64,000 bases of DNA from Parahoeflea olei. GTDB lineage: Bacteria > Pseudomonadota > Alphaproteobacteria > Rhizobiales > Rhizobiaceae. Positions 27,645 through 37,382 of the stretch are shown piece by piece (position 1 is the stretch's first letter; each line of letters starts with the position of its first letter). Position numbers and translations under genes: made by a program. The stretch lies in NCBI RefSeq assembly GCF_001703635.1, contig NZ_LQZT01000012.1, positions 1-64,000 on the forward strand, in the 5' to 3' direction. The notes under the pieces were generated by a model, which saw only the letters and a program-made list of their open reading frames with translations, did no database searches and was not told where the DNA came from.

Positions 27645-29641
27645 TCACCAAAATCCTCATCGCCAATCGCGGCGAGATCGCTTGCCGGATCATTCGCACG
27701 GCGCGCAAGATGGGCATTGCCACGGTGGCAGTCTTTTCCGAGGCCGACCGGGGGGCGTTGCATGTCGACATGGCCGACGAGGCGGTGCTGATCGGGCCTG
27801 CTGCCGCCTCGGAAAGCTATCTGAATGTCGACGCCATCCTCGATGCCGCCCGGCGTACCGGCGCGGATGCGATCCACCCGGGTTACGGATTCCTGTCGGA
27901 AAACCCGGATTTCGTCGAGAAAGTCGAGAAGGCGGGGCTCATCTTCATCGGGCCGTCGGCCAAGGCGATCCGGGCGATGGGGCTCAAGGATGCGGCGAAA
28001 GCGCTGATGGAAAAGGCCAGGGTGCCGGTGGTGCCAGGTTATCACGGCGAGGCGCAGGACCTGGTGGTGCTCGCCGGCAAGGCCAACGAGATCGGCTTTC
28101 CGGTGCTGATCAAGGCGCGCGCCGGCGGCGGCGGCAAGGGCATGCGCAAGGTCGACCGGCAGGAAGATTTTCCCGCTGCGCTCTCGTCCGCGCGGCGCGA
28201 GGCCAAGGCCTCGTTCGGCGACGACCGGGTGCTGGTCGAAAAATACGTGACCATGCCGCGCCATATCGAGATCCAGGTGTTCGGCGACAGCCACGGCAAT
28301 GCGGTGCATCTGTTCGAGCGCGACTGCTCGGCCCAGCGCCGCCACCAGAAGGTGATCGAGGAAGCGCCGGCCCCGGGCATGACCGAGGAGATGCGCGCGG
28401 CGATGGGGGCGGCGGCGGTGCAGGCGGCGAAGGCCATCGGCTATTCCGGCGCGGGCACGGTCGAATTCATCGTCGATGCCAGCGAGGGACTGAAGCCCGA
28501 CCGGTTCTGGTTCATGGAAATGAACACGCGGCTGCAGGTCGAGCACCCGGTCACGGAGCTGATTACCGGGCTCGACCTGGTCGAATGGCAGATCCGCGTG
28601 GCCGCGGGCGAGCCGCTGCCGTTGCGGCAGGATCAGCTTTCGATCGACGGCCATGCGGTGGAGGCGCGGATCTATGCCGAGGATGCGTCGAAGGGGTTCC
28701 TGCCCGCGGTCGGCCGGATCGCGCATTTGCGCTTTCCCCCGGACGGCGTGCGCGTCGATGCGGGCATTCGAGCCGGTGACGAGATCACGCCGTTCTACGA
28801 TCCGATGATCGCCAAGATGATCGCCCACGGCAAAACCCGGGCGGAAGCGCTGGCCCGGCTTGCGGGCGCGCTCGGCCGCACCGAAATCACCGGAACGGTC
28901 ACCAACATCGCCTTCCTCGCGCGGCTCTGCCGCAACGCGGATTTTGCCGCGGGCCGGCTCGATACCGGGCTGATCGCCCGCGATCTCGACAGCCTGACGC
29001 AGACCGTCCCCGCGCCCGCGCCGATCACCGCGCTCGCAGCGCTTGCGGCCTCGGGCATGCTGCCTGCCGCCGGCGTCGCCGGCGATGCCGCGAGCGCCAT
29101 CGGTCCTTTCGAGATCTGGGGTGCGGCGCGGCGCAGCGTGACGCTCGAAACTGGCGGCGAGAGCGGCGACTTCGTGATCGAGCGCCTGGGTGACGACAGC
29201 TGGGGTGTGTCGGGACCGGGGCTCGGCGCGGCACTGACGCTCGAGGCGGTCAAGGCCTCGGGCGCGGACTGGTCGTTCTCGACCGGCGGCGTCGCGCGGC
29301 GCTGCCGCGTGGTGGCCGGGGCCGACAGCGTCACCGTCTTTCACGAGGGGCTCACGCATCTGTTCACCCGGCCGCGCGGGGCGCGTGCCGACGATCTGGC
29401 GGCGGGTGGCGACCGTGTCGTCTCGGCCATGCCGGGCGTGATCAGGCAGGTGCTGGTGACGCCGGGGCAGGGCGTCAAGGCGGGCGAGCCGATGGTGATC
29501 ATGGAAGCCATGAAAATGGAGATGACGCTTGCCGCCCCGCGCGACGGCGTGGTGGCCGAGGTGATGGTGGCGGTGGGCGCGCAGGTGAGCGACGGCGTGA
29601 GCCTGGTCGTGCTCGAGAGCGACGCCGACAAGGCCGCCTGA
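27641..29641 (+). CDS. mccA: Methylcrotonyl-CoA carboxylase alpha (biotin carboxylase/carrier) subunit
   Basis: A 666-residue subunit with an N-terminal biotin carboxylase (RGEIACRIIRTARKMGI, ATP-grasp loop KARAGGGGKGM, EMNTRLQVEHPVTE), a middle linker domain, and a C-terminal biotinyl domain whose EAMKMEM motif carries the biotinylated Lys at residue 625. With MccB it carboxylates 3-methylcrotonyl-CoA. Length and layout match MccA. The ATG overlaps the FitB-like toxin stop. The usual next genes of the leucine pathway (methylglutaconyl-CoA hydratase, HMG-CoA lyase) do not follow. Confidence 0.93.
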   Translation: MITKILIANRGEIACRIIRTARKMGIATVAVFSEADRGALHVDMADEAVLIGPAAASESYLNVDAILDAARRTGADAIHPGYGFLSENPDFVEKVEKAGLIFIGPSAKAIRAMGLKDAAKALMEKARVPVVPGYHGEAQDLVVLAGKANEIGFPVLIKARAGGGGKGMRKVDRQEDFPAALSSARREAKASFGDDRVLVEKYVTMPRHIEIQVFGDSHGNAVHLFERDCSAQRRHQKVIEEAPAPGMTEEMRAAMGAAAVQAAKAIGYSGAGTVEFIVDASEGLKPDRFWFMEMNTRLQVEHPVTELITGLDLVEWQIRVAAGEPLPLRQDQLSIDGHAVEARIYAEDASKGFLPAVGRIAHLRFPPDGVRVDAGIRAGDEITPFYDPMIAKMIAHGKTRAEALARLAGALGRTEITGTVTNIAFLARLCRNADFAAGRLDTGLIARDLDSLTQTVPAPAPITALAALAASGMLPAAGVAGDAASAIGPFEIWGAARRSVTLETGGESGDFVIERLGDDSWGVSGPGLGAALTLEAVKASGADWSFSTGGVARRCRVVAGADSVTVFHEGLTHLFTRPRGARADDLAAGGDRVVSAMPGVIRQVLVTPGQGVKAGEPMVIMEAMKMEMTLAAPRDGVVAEVMVAVGAQVSDGVSLVVLESDADKAA

Positions 29642-29761
29642 ACGCCCGAAACCGCTGCCTGCGTCGCCGATCCCCTGGGCAATCACGCGTCCGCCGCTTG
29701 ATCCCGGGGCGCGGGTGCCCCACATTCCGCAGCAGCGATTTAACGCAAGACGGGATATTTC

Positions 29762-30307
29762 ATGACCGAAACGCCTGAAACAGTTCTCGAATTCTGGTAC
29801 AACGAGCTTTCGCCAAAACAGTGGTTCGTCAAGGATCCCGCGCTCGACCAGACCATCACCGAACGCTTTGCCAAGCTGCACCTGGCCCTCTCGCGCCAGG
29901 TGCCCCCGGAATGGCGGGCCTCGGCGGAGGCGCGGCTGGCGCTGGTGATCGCACTCGACCAGTTTCCGCGCAACATCTATCGCGGCTCGCCGCTGGCTTT
30001 CGCCACGGATACGCTTGCGCTCAATGCCGCCAAGGCAGCACTTGCGCTCGGCGCCGATGCGGCCGTTCCCGAGGAGCGCCGGATCTTCTTCTACCTGCCG
30101 TTCGAACATGCCGAGAACCTTGCCGACCAGCACCGCGCGGTGGCCCTGTGCGAGGCGCTCGGCAATGAGCAATATCTCGATTACGCCCGGCAGCACCGCG
30201 ACATCATCGAGCGCTTCGGCCGGTTTCCGCATCGCAATCCGATCCTCGGCCGGACTTCGACGCCGGAGGAAGAAGCCTATCTCGCCGAACCCGGCGCCGG
30301 CTTCTAG
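29762..30307 (+). CDS. DUF924-family protein
   Basis: A 181-residue DUF924 protein. Family features are VLEFWYNELSPKQWFVKDPA at the start, ALVIALDQFPRNIYRGSP in the middle and FYLPFEHAENLADQHRAVAL in the second half. The fold is all-helical, TPR-like, and its function is unknown. It stands alone about 120 bases after mccA, and no shared regulation is visible. Confidence 0.85.
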   Translation: MTETPETVLEFWYNELSPKQWFVKDPALDQTITERFAKLHLALSRQVPPEWRASAEARLALVIALDQFPRNIYRGSPLAFATDTLALNAAKAALALGADAAVPEERRIFFYLPFEHAENLADQHRAVALCEALGNEQYLDYARQHRDIIERFGRFPHRNPILGRTSTPEEEAYLAEPGAGF

Positions 30308-30536
30308 ACCATCTGCGGTCGGGCGGCCGGCAGTGCCCTGTCAGGCGGCGATGCCACGGCAATCCCTGCCGCTCGCGCCAAAGTGATTCCGGTTTCGGCG
30401 CGAATGCGCTAGGGCATAGCAGACTTGTGCGGAATCGGCGCGGGACGAGGCCTCAGGGCCGCGCCTTTCGGTCCGGTTGGCGCGCGCAGGATTCCGTCCC
30501 GGAGCAGCCGGCGATGGGTGGCAGGATAGGTGGTTC

Positions 30537-33161
30537 ATGCGGTTCGAACGGTTGATGGTCGTGGTTCTTGCGGGGCTCCTGCTTGCTGGGTCTCTGCCTG
30601 CGGCGCTTTCGCAAACGGCGGACCAGGCGCCGGCCGCCACGGCTAACGGGCAGCCGGCCCCCGCGGTTGCCGCCGGCATCGAGCTTTCCTCCCCTGCGAT
30701 CACCTCCGCCGAGAACCAGCTCGCCGCGGCGGAGGCGGCCATCGTCCGCCTGTCCAAGGACGTGAACGACAAGACCAATGACGACAGCGCGCTGGTCGAT
30801 CTCAAGCTGCAGCTCGATATGCTGGCGCGCAGCATGCTCGATATCGGGGTGTCGCTGCGGCCGCGGCTCACCGAGATCAAGTCGCGCATCGACCAGCTCG
30901 GTCCGCCGCCGGCGCAGGGTGATCCAGCCGAGCCGGAATCGATCTCGGCGGAGCGCGCGCGTCTTGCTTCCGAAAGGGCGTTGATCAACACGCTGACCGG
31001 CCGCGCGGAAAACGTCACCGTCAGGGCGTCCGATCTCGGCAACGTGATCACCGAAGCGCGCCGCACGCTGTTTGCCACCACGCTGCTCAAGCGCACCGAG
31101 ATCGGCCCGGCCATGCTGATGGAGGCGATCGATGCGGTGAAGGGCGAAGTGGATGCCTTCGTCCGCACCTATGGCTCCTGGGTGAAATTCGTCTGGACCT
31201 TCAAGTGGCAGGCGTTGCTGGGCTGGCTGTTCTTCTCGCTGCTTGCCGCGCTGGTGCTGGTGTCGGGGGCCTACCGGCTGTTCGGCGGCCTGATCGACCG
31301 CGACCCGGGCATAGAAAATCCCCCCTATACCAGCCGGCTGATGCTGGCCTTCTGGTCGACCGTCATTCCGACGGTGGCTGCGGCCGCGCTCGCCATGACG
31401 ATCTTTCTGCTCGGCACCAGTTTCACCATCCTGCGCGCCGACGTGGCGCCGGTGTTCTCGAGCCTGCTCGGGGTGATCGTCGTGGTGTTCTTCGTCAGCA
31501 AGCTCGCCCGCGGCATTCTCTCGCCGCGGATGCCGGCCTGGCGGCTGGTCGATGTCTCCAACAGCGGCGCGCGCGTGCTCTATGTGCTGGCGGTTGCGCT
31601 GGTGAGCGTCAACGGCCTCGATTACGTGGTCGGCGACGTCAACCGCTCACTCGGCTCGCCGGTGGTGATGACGGTGTTCAACGGCGTGGTCTCGGTCTGC
31701 CTGATGGCGCTCATCCTGATCGTCATGGCGGTGGTGCGGCCGATGCTGCATCCGTCTTCCGATCCGGCACTGCCCGGCCAGGCCTGGCCGCGGGTGATCT
31801 CGATGACGCTGCTGGTCGGCGGGCTGGGCCTGCTGGCGACCGTCGCACTCGGCTATGTCGGGCTTGCCCGCTTCGCGGCGACCCAGATCGTCGTCACCGG
31901 CGCGATCCTGACGACGATGTATATCGGCTACCAGTCGGGCAAGGCGATTTCCGAGCCCGGCATCTTCGCACGCACCGCCATCGGGCGCTGGGTCGGCGCC
32001 CGTTTCGAACTCGGGACGGCGGGGCTTGACCAGGCCGGCCTTGCCGCCGGATTGCTGGTCAATCTCATGGTGCTGCTGCTCGGCCTACCGCTGATCCTGC
32101 TGCAATGGGGCTTCCAGATCCAGGATATCGAGCTGTGGCTCTATCGGGCGCTCACGGAAATCCGTATCGGCGGCATCACCATCTCGCTGGTCGGGATCTT
32201 CGTCGGGGTGCTGCTGTTCGGCCTCGGGCTTTTGGCCACGCGCTGGTTCCAGCGCTGGCTTGACGGCAGCGTCATGGCGCGCGGGCAGATGGACCCGGGC
32301 GTGCGCAACTCGATCCGCACCGGCACCGGCTATCTCGGCGTGGCATTGGCGGGGCTGGTGGGGATTTCCGCAGCCGGCATCAACCTGTCGAGCCTGGCAC
32401 TGGTCGCCGGCGCGCTGTCGCTGGGCATCGGCTTCGGCCTGCAGAACATCGTCAGCAACTTCGTTTCCGGGCTGATCCTGCTCGCCGAACGGCCGTTCAA
32501 GGTCGGCGACTGGGTGGTGACCGGCTCGACCGAGGGCTTCGTCAAGAAGATTTCCGTGCGCGCCACCGAGATCGAGACCTTCTCGCGACAGACGATCATC
32601 GTGCCGAACTCCGAGCTGATCAATGCGCCGGTGGGCAACTGGACCCATCGCAACAGCCTGGGCCGGATCGATGTGGCGATCGGGGTGAGTTATAGCGCCG
32701 ATCCGCGCCGGGTGATCGAGATCCTGAACGAGGTCGCAACCGGCTGCGAACTGGTTCTCAACAATCCCGCCCCTGCGGTCTATTTCGCGGGCTTCGGCGA
32801 TTCCTCGCTCAATTTCGAGGTCAAGGCGCATCTCGCCGACGTGCTCAGCGGGCTTTCGGCGCGGACAGAGTTGCGGCTGCGGATTTTCGAACGCCTCAAG
32901 GCGGAAGGCATTGAAATTCCGTTCCCGCAGCGCGATCTCAACGTCAAGCTCGACGACGAGGACGGGGTGCTCGCGGTGCTGACCGAGAAGATCTCCGGTG
33001 TCGAGGTTCGGTCCGCGACGCATGGGGAGCCGGCGGCGGAAGCGCCGCAGCCCGCCGCAGCGCCTGCCAAGCCGACCCGGAAGCGGCGGAAGCCCCGGAT
33101 CGTGCGCGACACGATCCATGACGAAACCGGGATGGACGGGGACGAAGGGGGTGACCGCTGA
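30537..33161 (+). CDS. MscS-family mechanosensitive channel with DUF3772 domain
   Basis: An 874-residue protein. A signal peptide (residues 1-26) is followed by a periplasmic coiled region with the DUF3772 segment, then about ten transmembrane helices, and a C-terminal MscS module containing GFGLQNIVSNFVSGLILLAE (about residues 630-650), the pore/upper vestibule signature. The final 70 residues are Pro/Lys/Arg-rich and soluble. Large MscS homologues of this layout gate at the inner membrane under osmotic downshock. The ATG at 30537 gives the signal peptide at the N-terminus. No partner gene. Confidence 0.88.
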   Translation: MRFERLMVVVLAGLLLAGSLPAALSQTADQAPAATANGQPAPAVAAGIELSSPAITSAENQLAAAEAAIVRLSKDVNDKTNDDSALVDLKLQLDMLARSMLDIGVSLRPRLTEIKSRIDQLGPPPAQGDPAEPESISAERARLASERALINTLTGRAENVTVRASDLGNVITEARRTLFATTLLKRTEIGPAMLMEAIDAVKGEVDAFVRTYGSWVKFVWTFKWQALLGWLFFSLLAALVLVSGAYRLFGGLIDRDPGIENPPYTSRLMLAFWSTVIPTVAAAALAMTIFLLGTSFTILRADVAPVFSSLLGVIVVVFFVSKLARGILSPRMPAWRLVDVSNSGARVLYVLAVALVSVNGLDYVVGDVNRSLGSPVVMTVFNGVVSVCLMALILIVMAVVRPMLHPSSDPALPGQAWPRVISMTLLVGGLGLLATVALGYVGLARFAATQIVVTGAILTTMYIGYQSGKAISEPGIFARTAIGRWVGARFELGTAGLDQAGLAAGLLVNLMVLLLGLPLILLQWGFQIQDIELWLYRALTEIRIGGITISLVGIFVGVLLFGLGLLATRWFQRWLDGSVMARGQMDPGVRNSIRTGTGYLGVALAGLVGISAAGINLSSLALVAGALSLGIGFGLQNIVSNFVSGLILLAERPFKVGDWVVTGSTEGFVKKISVRATEIETFSRQTIIVPNSELINAPVGNWTHRNSLGRIDVAIGVSYSADPRRVIEILNEVATGCELVLNNPAPAVYFAGFGDSSLNFEVKAHLADVLSGLSARTELRLRIFERLKAEGIEIPFPQRDLNVKLDDEDGVLAVLTEKISGVEVRSATHGEPAAEAPQPAAAPAKPTRKRRKPRIVRDTIHDETGMDGDEGGDR

Positions 33162-33274
33162 GCCAAAACCGTTCAGACTGTATTCAGTTTAGTGATGCTA
33201 GACCATCAACCATACCGGGCCGATCCGAAGGCTCGTACGTGTTAACAGGGAGCGGCGGATTTCGCCGGAGACCG

Positions 33275-33550
33275 ATGAAAGCAACACTTTCCGTTTTGGC
33301 CGCGAGCCTGGCTCTGGGTGTGGCGGCGATCAGCGGCGCAGCAGCAGCCACCGTCACCAACAAGGATGCCCAGGCCCAGGTGCTGGTCGTCACCGAAAGC
33401 GGCAACAAGATCGAAGTCGTGGTCGAGGCCGGCGCCACCGTGAGCTTCTGCCCGGCGGGCTGCTTCGTGACCATGCCTTCGGGCGACCGCGAAACCTTCG
33501 CGGGCAACGAAGCCATCGATATCGTCAACGGGGCAGCGGTGCTCAAGTAA
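33275..33550 (+). CDS. Small periplasmic hypothetical protein
   Basis: A 91-residue protein with a signal peptide (cleavage near SGAAAA, residue 23) and a small beta-rich mature domain containing two Cys (SFCPAGCFVTMPSG), likely a disulfide or metal pair. I recognise no named family, though similar short exported proteins are common in Rhizobiales. The start ATG was chosen for the signal peptide. A strong terminator follows 40 bases after the stop. Confidence 0.7.
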   Translation: MKATLSVLAASLALGVAAISGAAAATVTNKDAQAQVLVVTESGNKIEVVVEAGATVSFCPAGCFVTMPSGDRETFAGNEAIDIVNGAAVLK

Positions 33551-33589
33551 CCCGCCCGTGCGCGCGCCCCGCGCGCAACGGGCATCGGA

Positions 33590-33625
33590 AGGCGCGGATA
33601 CCCCGTGAGGGGCCGCGCCTTTTTG
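33590..33625 (+). terminator. Rho-independent terminator
   Basis: AGGCGCGG pairs with CCGCGCCT across an ATACCCCGTGAGGGG interior that also pairs partly, followed by TTTTTG. It ends the transcript of the small periplasmic protein. Confidence 0.8.
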
Positions 33626-33632
33626 CTGCCGA

Positions 33633-33875
33633 TCAGCAGACTTCGCGCACCGGAACGGGCAGGCCGCGCCTGAGCGCCTTGAGCGCCACGCTGGTGTTGA
33701 CTTCGCGGATAATGCGGTTCTGCTCCATCATCCGTTCCGCCAAGCGTCGCACCCAGTGCCGACGGGACCGGGGTGCACGTGCCGGTCGCCGAGGCGGTTG
33801 CCGGAAGGTTGGCGGGCAAAGCCGCTGCCCTGGCCGGTGGTCGTGCAGCATGGAGAGAATGTCGTAGACAGGCAT
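33633..33875 (-). CDS. Possible small basic protein
   Basis: An 80-residue frame, very rich in Arg, with a plausible C-terminal helix (MMEQNRIIREVNTSVALKALR). It has no recognised domain, and the start codon choice is uncertain. It lies antisense to nothing, between a terminator and the flavoprotein gene. The C-terminal half looks more protein-like than random high-GC sequence, so I list it with low confidence. Confidence 0.35.
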   Translation of the reverse strand: MPVYDILSMLHDHRPGQRLCPPTFRQPPRRPARAPRSRRHWVRRLAERMMEQNRIIREVNTSVALKALRRGLPVPVREVC

Positions 33876-33933
33876 TGGTTTGGCTGCGTCACCTCATAAA
33901 TTCTGCTTCCGAAGTGCAACCGGGGTCAGGACA

Positions 33934-36495
33934 ATGGCAGAGTTTCCGAAGCAGGCGAAAGTGGTCATCATCGGCGTGGGCGGCATCGTCGGCGCCTCCA
34001 TCGCGCATCACCTGATCGAGCGCGGCTGGGACGACATCGTCGGCATCGACAAATCCGGCGTGCCCACCGACATCGGCTCGACCGCGCATGCCTCGGACTT
34101 CTGCTACACCACCAGCCACGATTTCATGTCGGTCTGGACCACGCAGTATTCGATCGATTTCTTCGAGAAGATGGGCCACTACGCCCGCATCGGCGGCCTC
34201 GAAGTGGTGCGCGCGGGCGACGACACCTGGATGGAAGAGGTCAAGCGCAAGGTCTCCTCGGGCCGCGCCTTCGGCACCCGCGCGCAGATGATCGATGCGG
34301 CGGAAGTCAAGAAGAAATTCCCGCTGGTCGAAGAAGAGATGGTCGCCGGCGCGCTCTGGGACCCGGATGCCGGTCTCGTCGTCCCGCGCTCGCAGACGGT
34401 TGCGGGCAAGCTCGTCGACCAGGCCGAAAAGACGGGCAAGCTCGCGGTCTTCGCCAACACCCCGGCGCAGTCGCTGATCGTCGAGGGCGGGCGCATCAAG
34501 GGCGTGGTCACGCCGCGCGGCACGATCCTGGCCGAACATGTGGTGGTCTGCGCCGGCATCTGGGGCCGGCTGATCGCCGCCATGGTGGGCGAGGACTTGC
34601 CGGTGATGCCGGTCGACCACCCGCTGACCTTCTTCGGCCCCTATACCGAGTTCGAAGGCACCGGCAAGGATATCGGCTGGCCGCTGATGCGCGACCAGGG
34701 CAACTCCGCCTATATGCGCGATACCGGCGACCCGACGACCGCCGAGGGCGGCCAGATCGAATGGGGCTATTACGAGACCGAGGAGCCGCGGCTCTGCCAT
34801 CCCCGCGATATCCTCGAAAAGCACGAGGCGCGGCTGTCACCCTCGCAGCGCGACCTCGACATGGAGCAGATCATAACGCCGCTTGAGCGGGCGATGGAAC
34901 TCACGCCGATCCTGGGCGAACTCGGCTACAACGAAAGCCACTCCTTCAACGGGCTGTTGCAGGTTTCGGCCGCCGGCGGCCCCTCCTGCGGCGAGAGCCA
35001 GAAGGTGCGCGGGCTCTGGTACTGCGTGGCGATCTGGGTCAAGGACGGCCCCGGCTACGGCAAGCTGATAGCCGACTGGATGACCGACGGCCGCACCGAG
35101 ATCGATCACAACTCGATCGATTATTCCCGCTTCTATGCCCACCAGTTGACCGAAGACTTCATCGAAGGCCGCTGCCGCGAGGCGGCGCAGAAGATCTATT
35201 TCCCGGCGGTGCATCCGCGCGAGCCCTATGCCACCGGCCGCGGCGTCAAGCGCTCGCCGTTCTACGAACGCGAGCTGGAGCTCGGCGGCCATTTCATGGA
35301 GCTTGGGGGCTGGGAGCGAGCGCATGGCTACGCGGCCAATGCGCATCTTCTGGAAAAATACGGCGAGCGCGTGCCGGTGCGCCGCAACGAATGGGACAAC
35401 CGCCATTTCTGGCGCGTTTCCAATGCCGAGCACCTGCATATGAGCGAGGATTGCGGGCTGATCAACCTGTCGCATTTCTACATGTTCGACGTGGAAGGCC
35501 CCGACCATGTGGCGCTGATGGAATGGCTGTGCGCGGCGAAGATCGGCGGCGACGGCAATATCGGCAAGGGCATCTACACCCATTTCCTCGATGACGAAGG
35601 CATGGTGCGCGCGGACCTGACCGTGTTCCGCATGGCCGACCGCTGCCGCATCGTCGATGGCGCCGATGCCGGCCCGCGCGACTTCCACTATGTGCGGCGG
35701 GTGGCCGAGGACAAGGGCTTCGACGTCACCGTCACCGATGTGAGCGAGGCCTACACCACCATCGGGTTGTGGGGGCCGAACGCACGCGAGACGCTGAAGA
35801 AGGTGGTGGCCGATCCGGCCGGCCTCGAGCCTGGAAACTTCCCCTTCGCAGCGATCAAGCCGATCGAGATCGCCGGTAAACCGGTCAGCGCCTTCCGCAT
35901 TTCCTATGTCGGCGAGCAGGGCTGGGAGCTGCACCTGAAATACGAGGACGGGCTCGCCGTCTGGGACGCGCTGCGCGCAACCGGCGTCACCCCGGTCGGT
36001 GTCGAGACCTATGCCAATTCGCGCCGCATGGAAAAGAGCCTGCGGCTGCAGAATGCCGACCTGCTGACCCAGTACAATCTTCTCGAAGCCGATCTCGCCC
36101 GCCCGAAGGTCAAGGACGCGGATTTCCGCGGCAAGGACAAGCATGTCGAGTACAAGGCGCGTGAGCATCAACCGGCGATGCTGTGCACCCTGGTGATGAC
36201 CGACACGGTCGATGCGTCGGGCGTCGAGCGCTATCCGGTCGGCACCATGCCGGTGGTCGATCCGGAGACCGGCGAGGTGCTGGTCGACGCGCTCGGCCGC
36301 CGCTCCTACACCACTTCGGTCGCCTATGGCCCGACCATCGGCAAGAACATCGCGCTCGCCTATCTGCCCTGGTGCTATTGCCAACCCGGCCGCAAGCTCT
36401 CGGTCGAATATTTCAACGAAAGCTTCCCGGTGGAAGTGGCGGCGGTCGGCTACAAGCCGCTTTACGACCCGGAGAACCTGAAGCCGCGGAGCTGA
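33934..36495 (+). CDS. Dimethylglycine/sarcosine dehydrogenase-like flavoprotein (DAO + GcvT domains)
   Basis: An 853-residue fusion. The N-terminal FAD domain starts with VVIIGVGGIVGASIAHHLIE (Rossmann GxGxxG) and covers about 400 residues. It is followed by an FAO_M-type linker and a C-terminal GcvT aminomethyltransferase pair that binds tetrahydrofolate (YVGEQGWELH, YANSRRMEKSLR). Enzymes of this layout oxidise dimethylglycine or sarcosine and pass the methyl carbon to THF as 5,10-methylene-THF. The GbdR-like regulator at 40254 and the methyltransferase system after 44765 fit a betaine-to-glycine route. Which N-methylglycine it uses is not decided by sequence. ATG 33934 follows TCAGGA; a terminator follows the gene. 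Confidence 0.85.
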   Translation: MAEFPKQAKVVIIGVGGIVGASIAHHLIERGWDDIVGIDKSGVPTDIGSTAHASDFCYTTSHDFMSVWTTQYSIDFFEKMGHYARIGGLEVVRAGDDTWMEEVKRKVSSGRAFGTRAQMIDAAEVKKKFPLVEEEMVAGALWDPDAGLVVPRSQTVAGKLVDQAEKTGKLAVFANTPAQSLIVEGGRIKGVVTPRGTILAEHVVVCAGIWGRLIAAMVGEDLPVMPVDHPLTFFGPYTEFEGTGKDIGWPLMRDQGNSAYMRDTGDPTTAEGGQIEWGYYETEEPRLCHPRDILEKHEARLSPSQRDLDMEQIITPLERAMELTPILGELGYNESHSFNGLLQVSAAGGPSCGESQKVRGLWYCVAIWVKDGPGYGKLIADWMTDGRTEIDHNSIDYSRFYAHQLTEDFIEGRCREAAQKIYFPAVHPREPYATGRGVKRSPFYERELELGGHFMELGGWERAHGYAANAHLLEKYGERVPVRRNEWDNRHFWRVSNAEHLHMSEDCGLINLSHFYMFDVEGPDHVALMEWLCAAKIGGDGNIGKGIYTHFLDDEGMVRADLTVFRMADRCRIVDGADAGPRDFHYVRRVAEDKGFDVTVTDVSEAYTTIGLWGPNARETLKKVVADPAGLEPGNFPFAAIKPIEIAGKPVSAFRISYVGEQGWELHLKYEDGLAVWDALRATGVTPVGVETYANSRRMEKSLRLQNADLLTQYNLLEADLARPKVKDADFRGKDKHVEYKAREHQPAMLCTLVMTDTVDASGVERYPVGTMPVVDPETGEVLVDALGRRSYTTSVAYGPTIGKNIALAYLPWCYCQPGRKLSVEYFNESFPVEVAAVGYKPLYDPENLKPRS

Positions 36496-36525
36496 GGCGC
36501 GCGATCACTCCAGCGGGCGCGATTT

Positions 36526-36556
36526 AACCCGTCGGTCGAGAGGCCGGCGGGTTTTT
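36526..36556 (+). terminator. Rho-independent terminator after the flavoprotein gene
   Basis: AACCCGTCGGTC pairs with GGCCGGCGGGTT (with G-T wobble) around GAGA, followed by a T-run. It separates the flavoprotein from the BrnTA module. Confidence 0.75.
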
Positions 36557-36595
36557 GCGCCAACCCCGCGCGAGCGCGCTTTCTTGATCTTTGAC

Positions 36596-36615
36596 TTAAA
36601 TGTAGCTACATTTAA
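36596..36615. promoter_or_regulatory. Perfect 20-bp palindromic operator of brnTA
   Basis: TTAAATGTAGCTACATTTAA is a perfect palindrome that overlaps a TTGACT -35-like hexamer (36591-36596) and ends two bases before the brnT ATG. BrnA antitoxins are known to repress brnTA, so this is the expected operator. Confidence 0.8.
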
Positions 36616-36617
36616 TC

Positions 36618-36899
36618 ATGAAGATCGTCTGGGATGAGCCCAAGCGGCGCGCAAACTTGAACAAACACGGCTTCGACTTCGCGGAGGTCGCTGAACTCGA
36701 TTGGCATACTGCCATTGTGGAAGACGGCAGACCGGATGCGGATGGTCGGCAGCGGTTCAAGGCGATTGGCACTTTTCGAGACAGTACGGTCGTCGTCTTT
36801 GCGATCCTGGGATCGGAAGCGATATCGATCATCAGCTTTCGCGCCGCCAGCGACAAAGAAAGAAGGAGGCTCCGATGGCCGCCAGAAGCAAAACCCTGA
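36618..36899 (+). CDS. brnT: BrnT-family ribonuclease toxin
   Basis: A 93-residue BrnT toxin (RelE-like fold). The family start MKIVWDEPKRRANLNKHGFD and downstream GRQRFKAIGTF and IISFRAASDKERRR segments are all present. BrnT inhibits translation by cleaving RNA and is neutralised by BrnA. The toxin gene comes first, as is normal for this family, and overlaps brnA by 25 bases. The pair lies between terminators and unrelated genes, so it is a self-contained module. Confidence 0.9.
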   Translation: MKIVWDEPKRRANLNKHGFDFAEVAELDWHTAIVEDGRPDADGRQRFKAIGTFRDSTVVVFAILGSEAISIISFRAASDKERRRLRWPPEAKP

Positions 36900-37192
36900 G
36901 AGTATTCGAGCCCGGACGCGGTTACAGCCGCGAGGATTGGGATGCTGTCGCTTCGCCTGAATTGAGCGAGGAGGAATTGGCACGGATGCGCCCTGCGCGG
37001 GAAGTGCTGCCGCCGGCGTTCTTTGAGGCCATGGAGGAGCAGCGCCGAACGCGCGGCCGCCCCGCCTTGGAGCATCCCAAAAAGCAGATCACGCTGAGGC
37101 TCGACGAAGACGTCATCGCCAAGTTCAGGGAAACAGGCAAGGGCTGGCAGGGGCGCATGAACGCAGCCCTGCGCAAAGCTGCAGGACTCTGA
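36875..37192 (+). CDS. brnA: BrnA-family antitoxin
   Basis: A 105-residue BrnA antitoxin. The C-terminal half holds the ribbon-helix-helix DNA-binding domain, KKQITLRLDEDVIAKFRETG followed by GWQGRMNAALRKAAGL. The N-terminal half (YSREDWDAVASPELSEEELA) is the acidic toxin-binding part. The ATG at 36875 follows AGAAGGAGG, the best ribosome binding site of the module, which should favour antitoxin synthesis. Confidence 0.9.
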   Translation: MAARSKTLRVFEPGRGYSREDWDAVASPELSEEELARMRPAREVLPPAFFEAMEEQRRTRGRPALEHPKKQITLRLDEDVIAKFRETGKGWQGRMNAALRKAAGL

Positions 37193-37382
37193 AGCCTGCT
37201 CGTTGGCGACAAGGAGAGCCAAGCGCTCTGAGGCGAAGCCGCGGCGCGGTCGCTTCATGCAGCGGAGAGTGCAAGACCTCGCTCTAGACTCCCGCCCCTC
37301 CGGCAAAGACGCCGTCTGATCTCCTCCACTGCCGCGCCAAAACCGGCTTCGGCCTCTGCCCGCGTCGTGGTAGACTTGCCCC

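Noticed and set aside
27530..30232. A 900-codon open frame on the minus strand
   Set aside because: It is antisense to mccA and the DUF924 gene, His/Arg/Gly-rich, and shows no domain; the plus-strand genes have clear motifs throughout.
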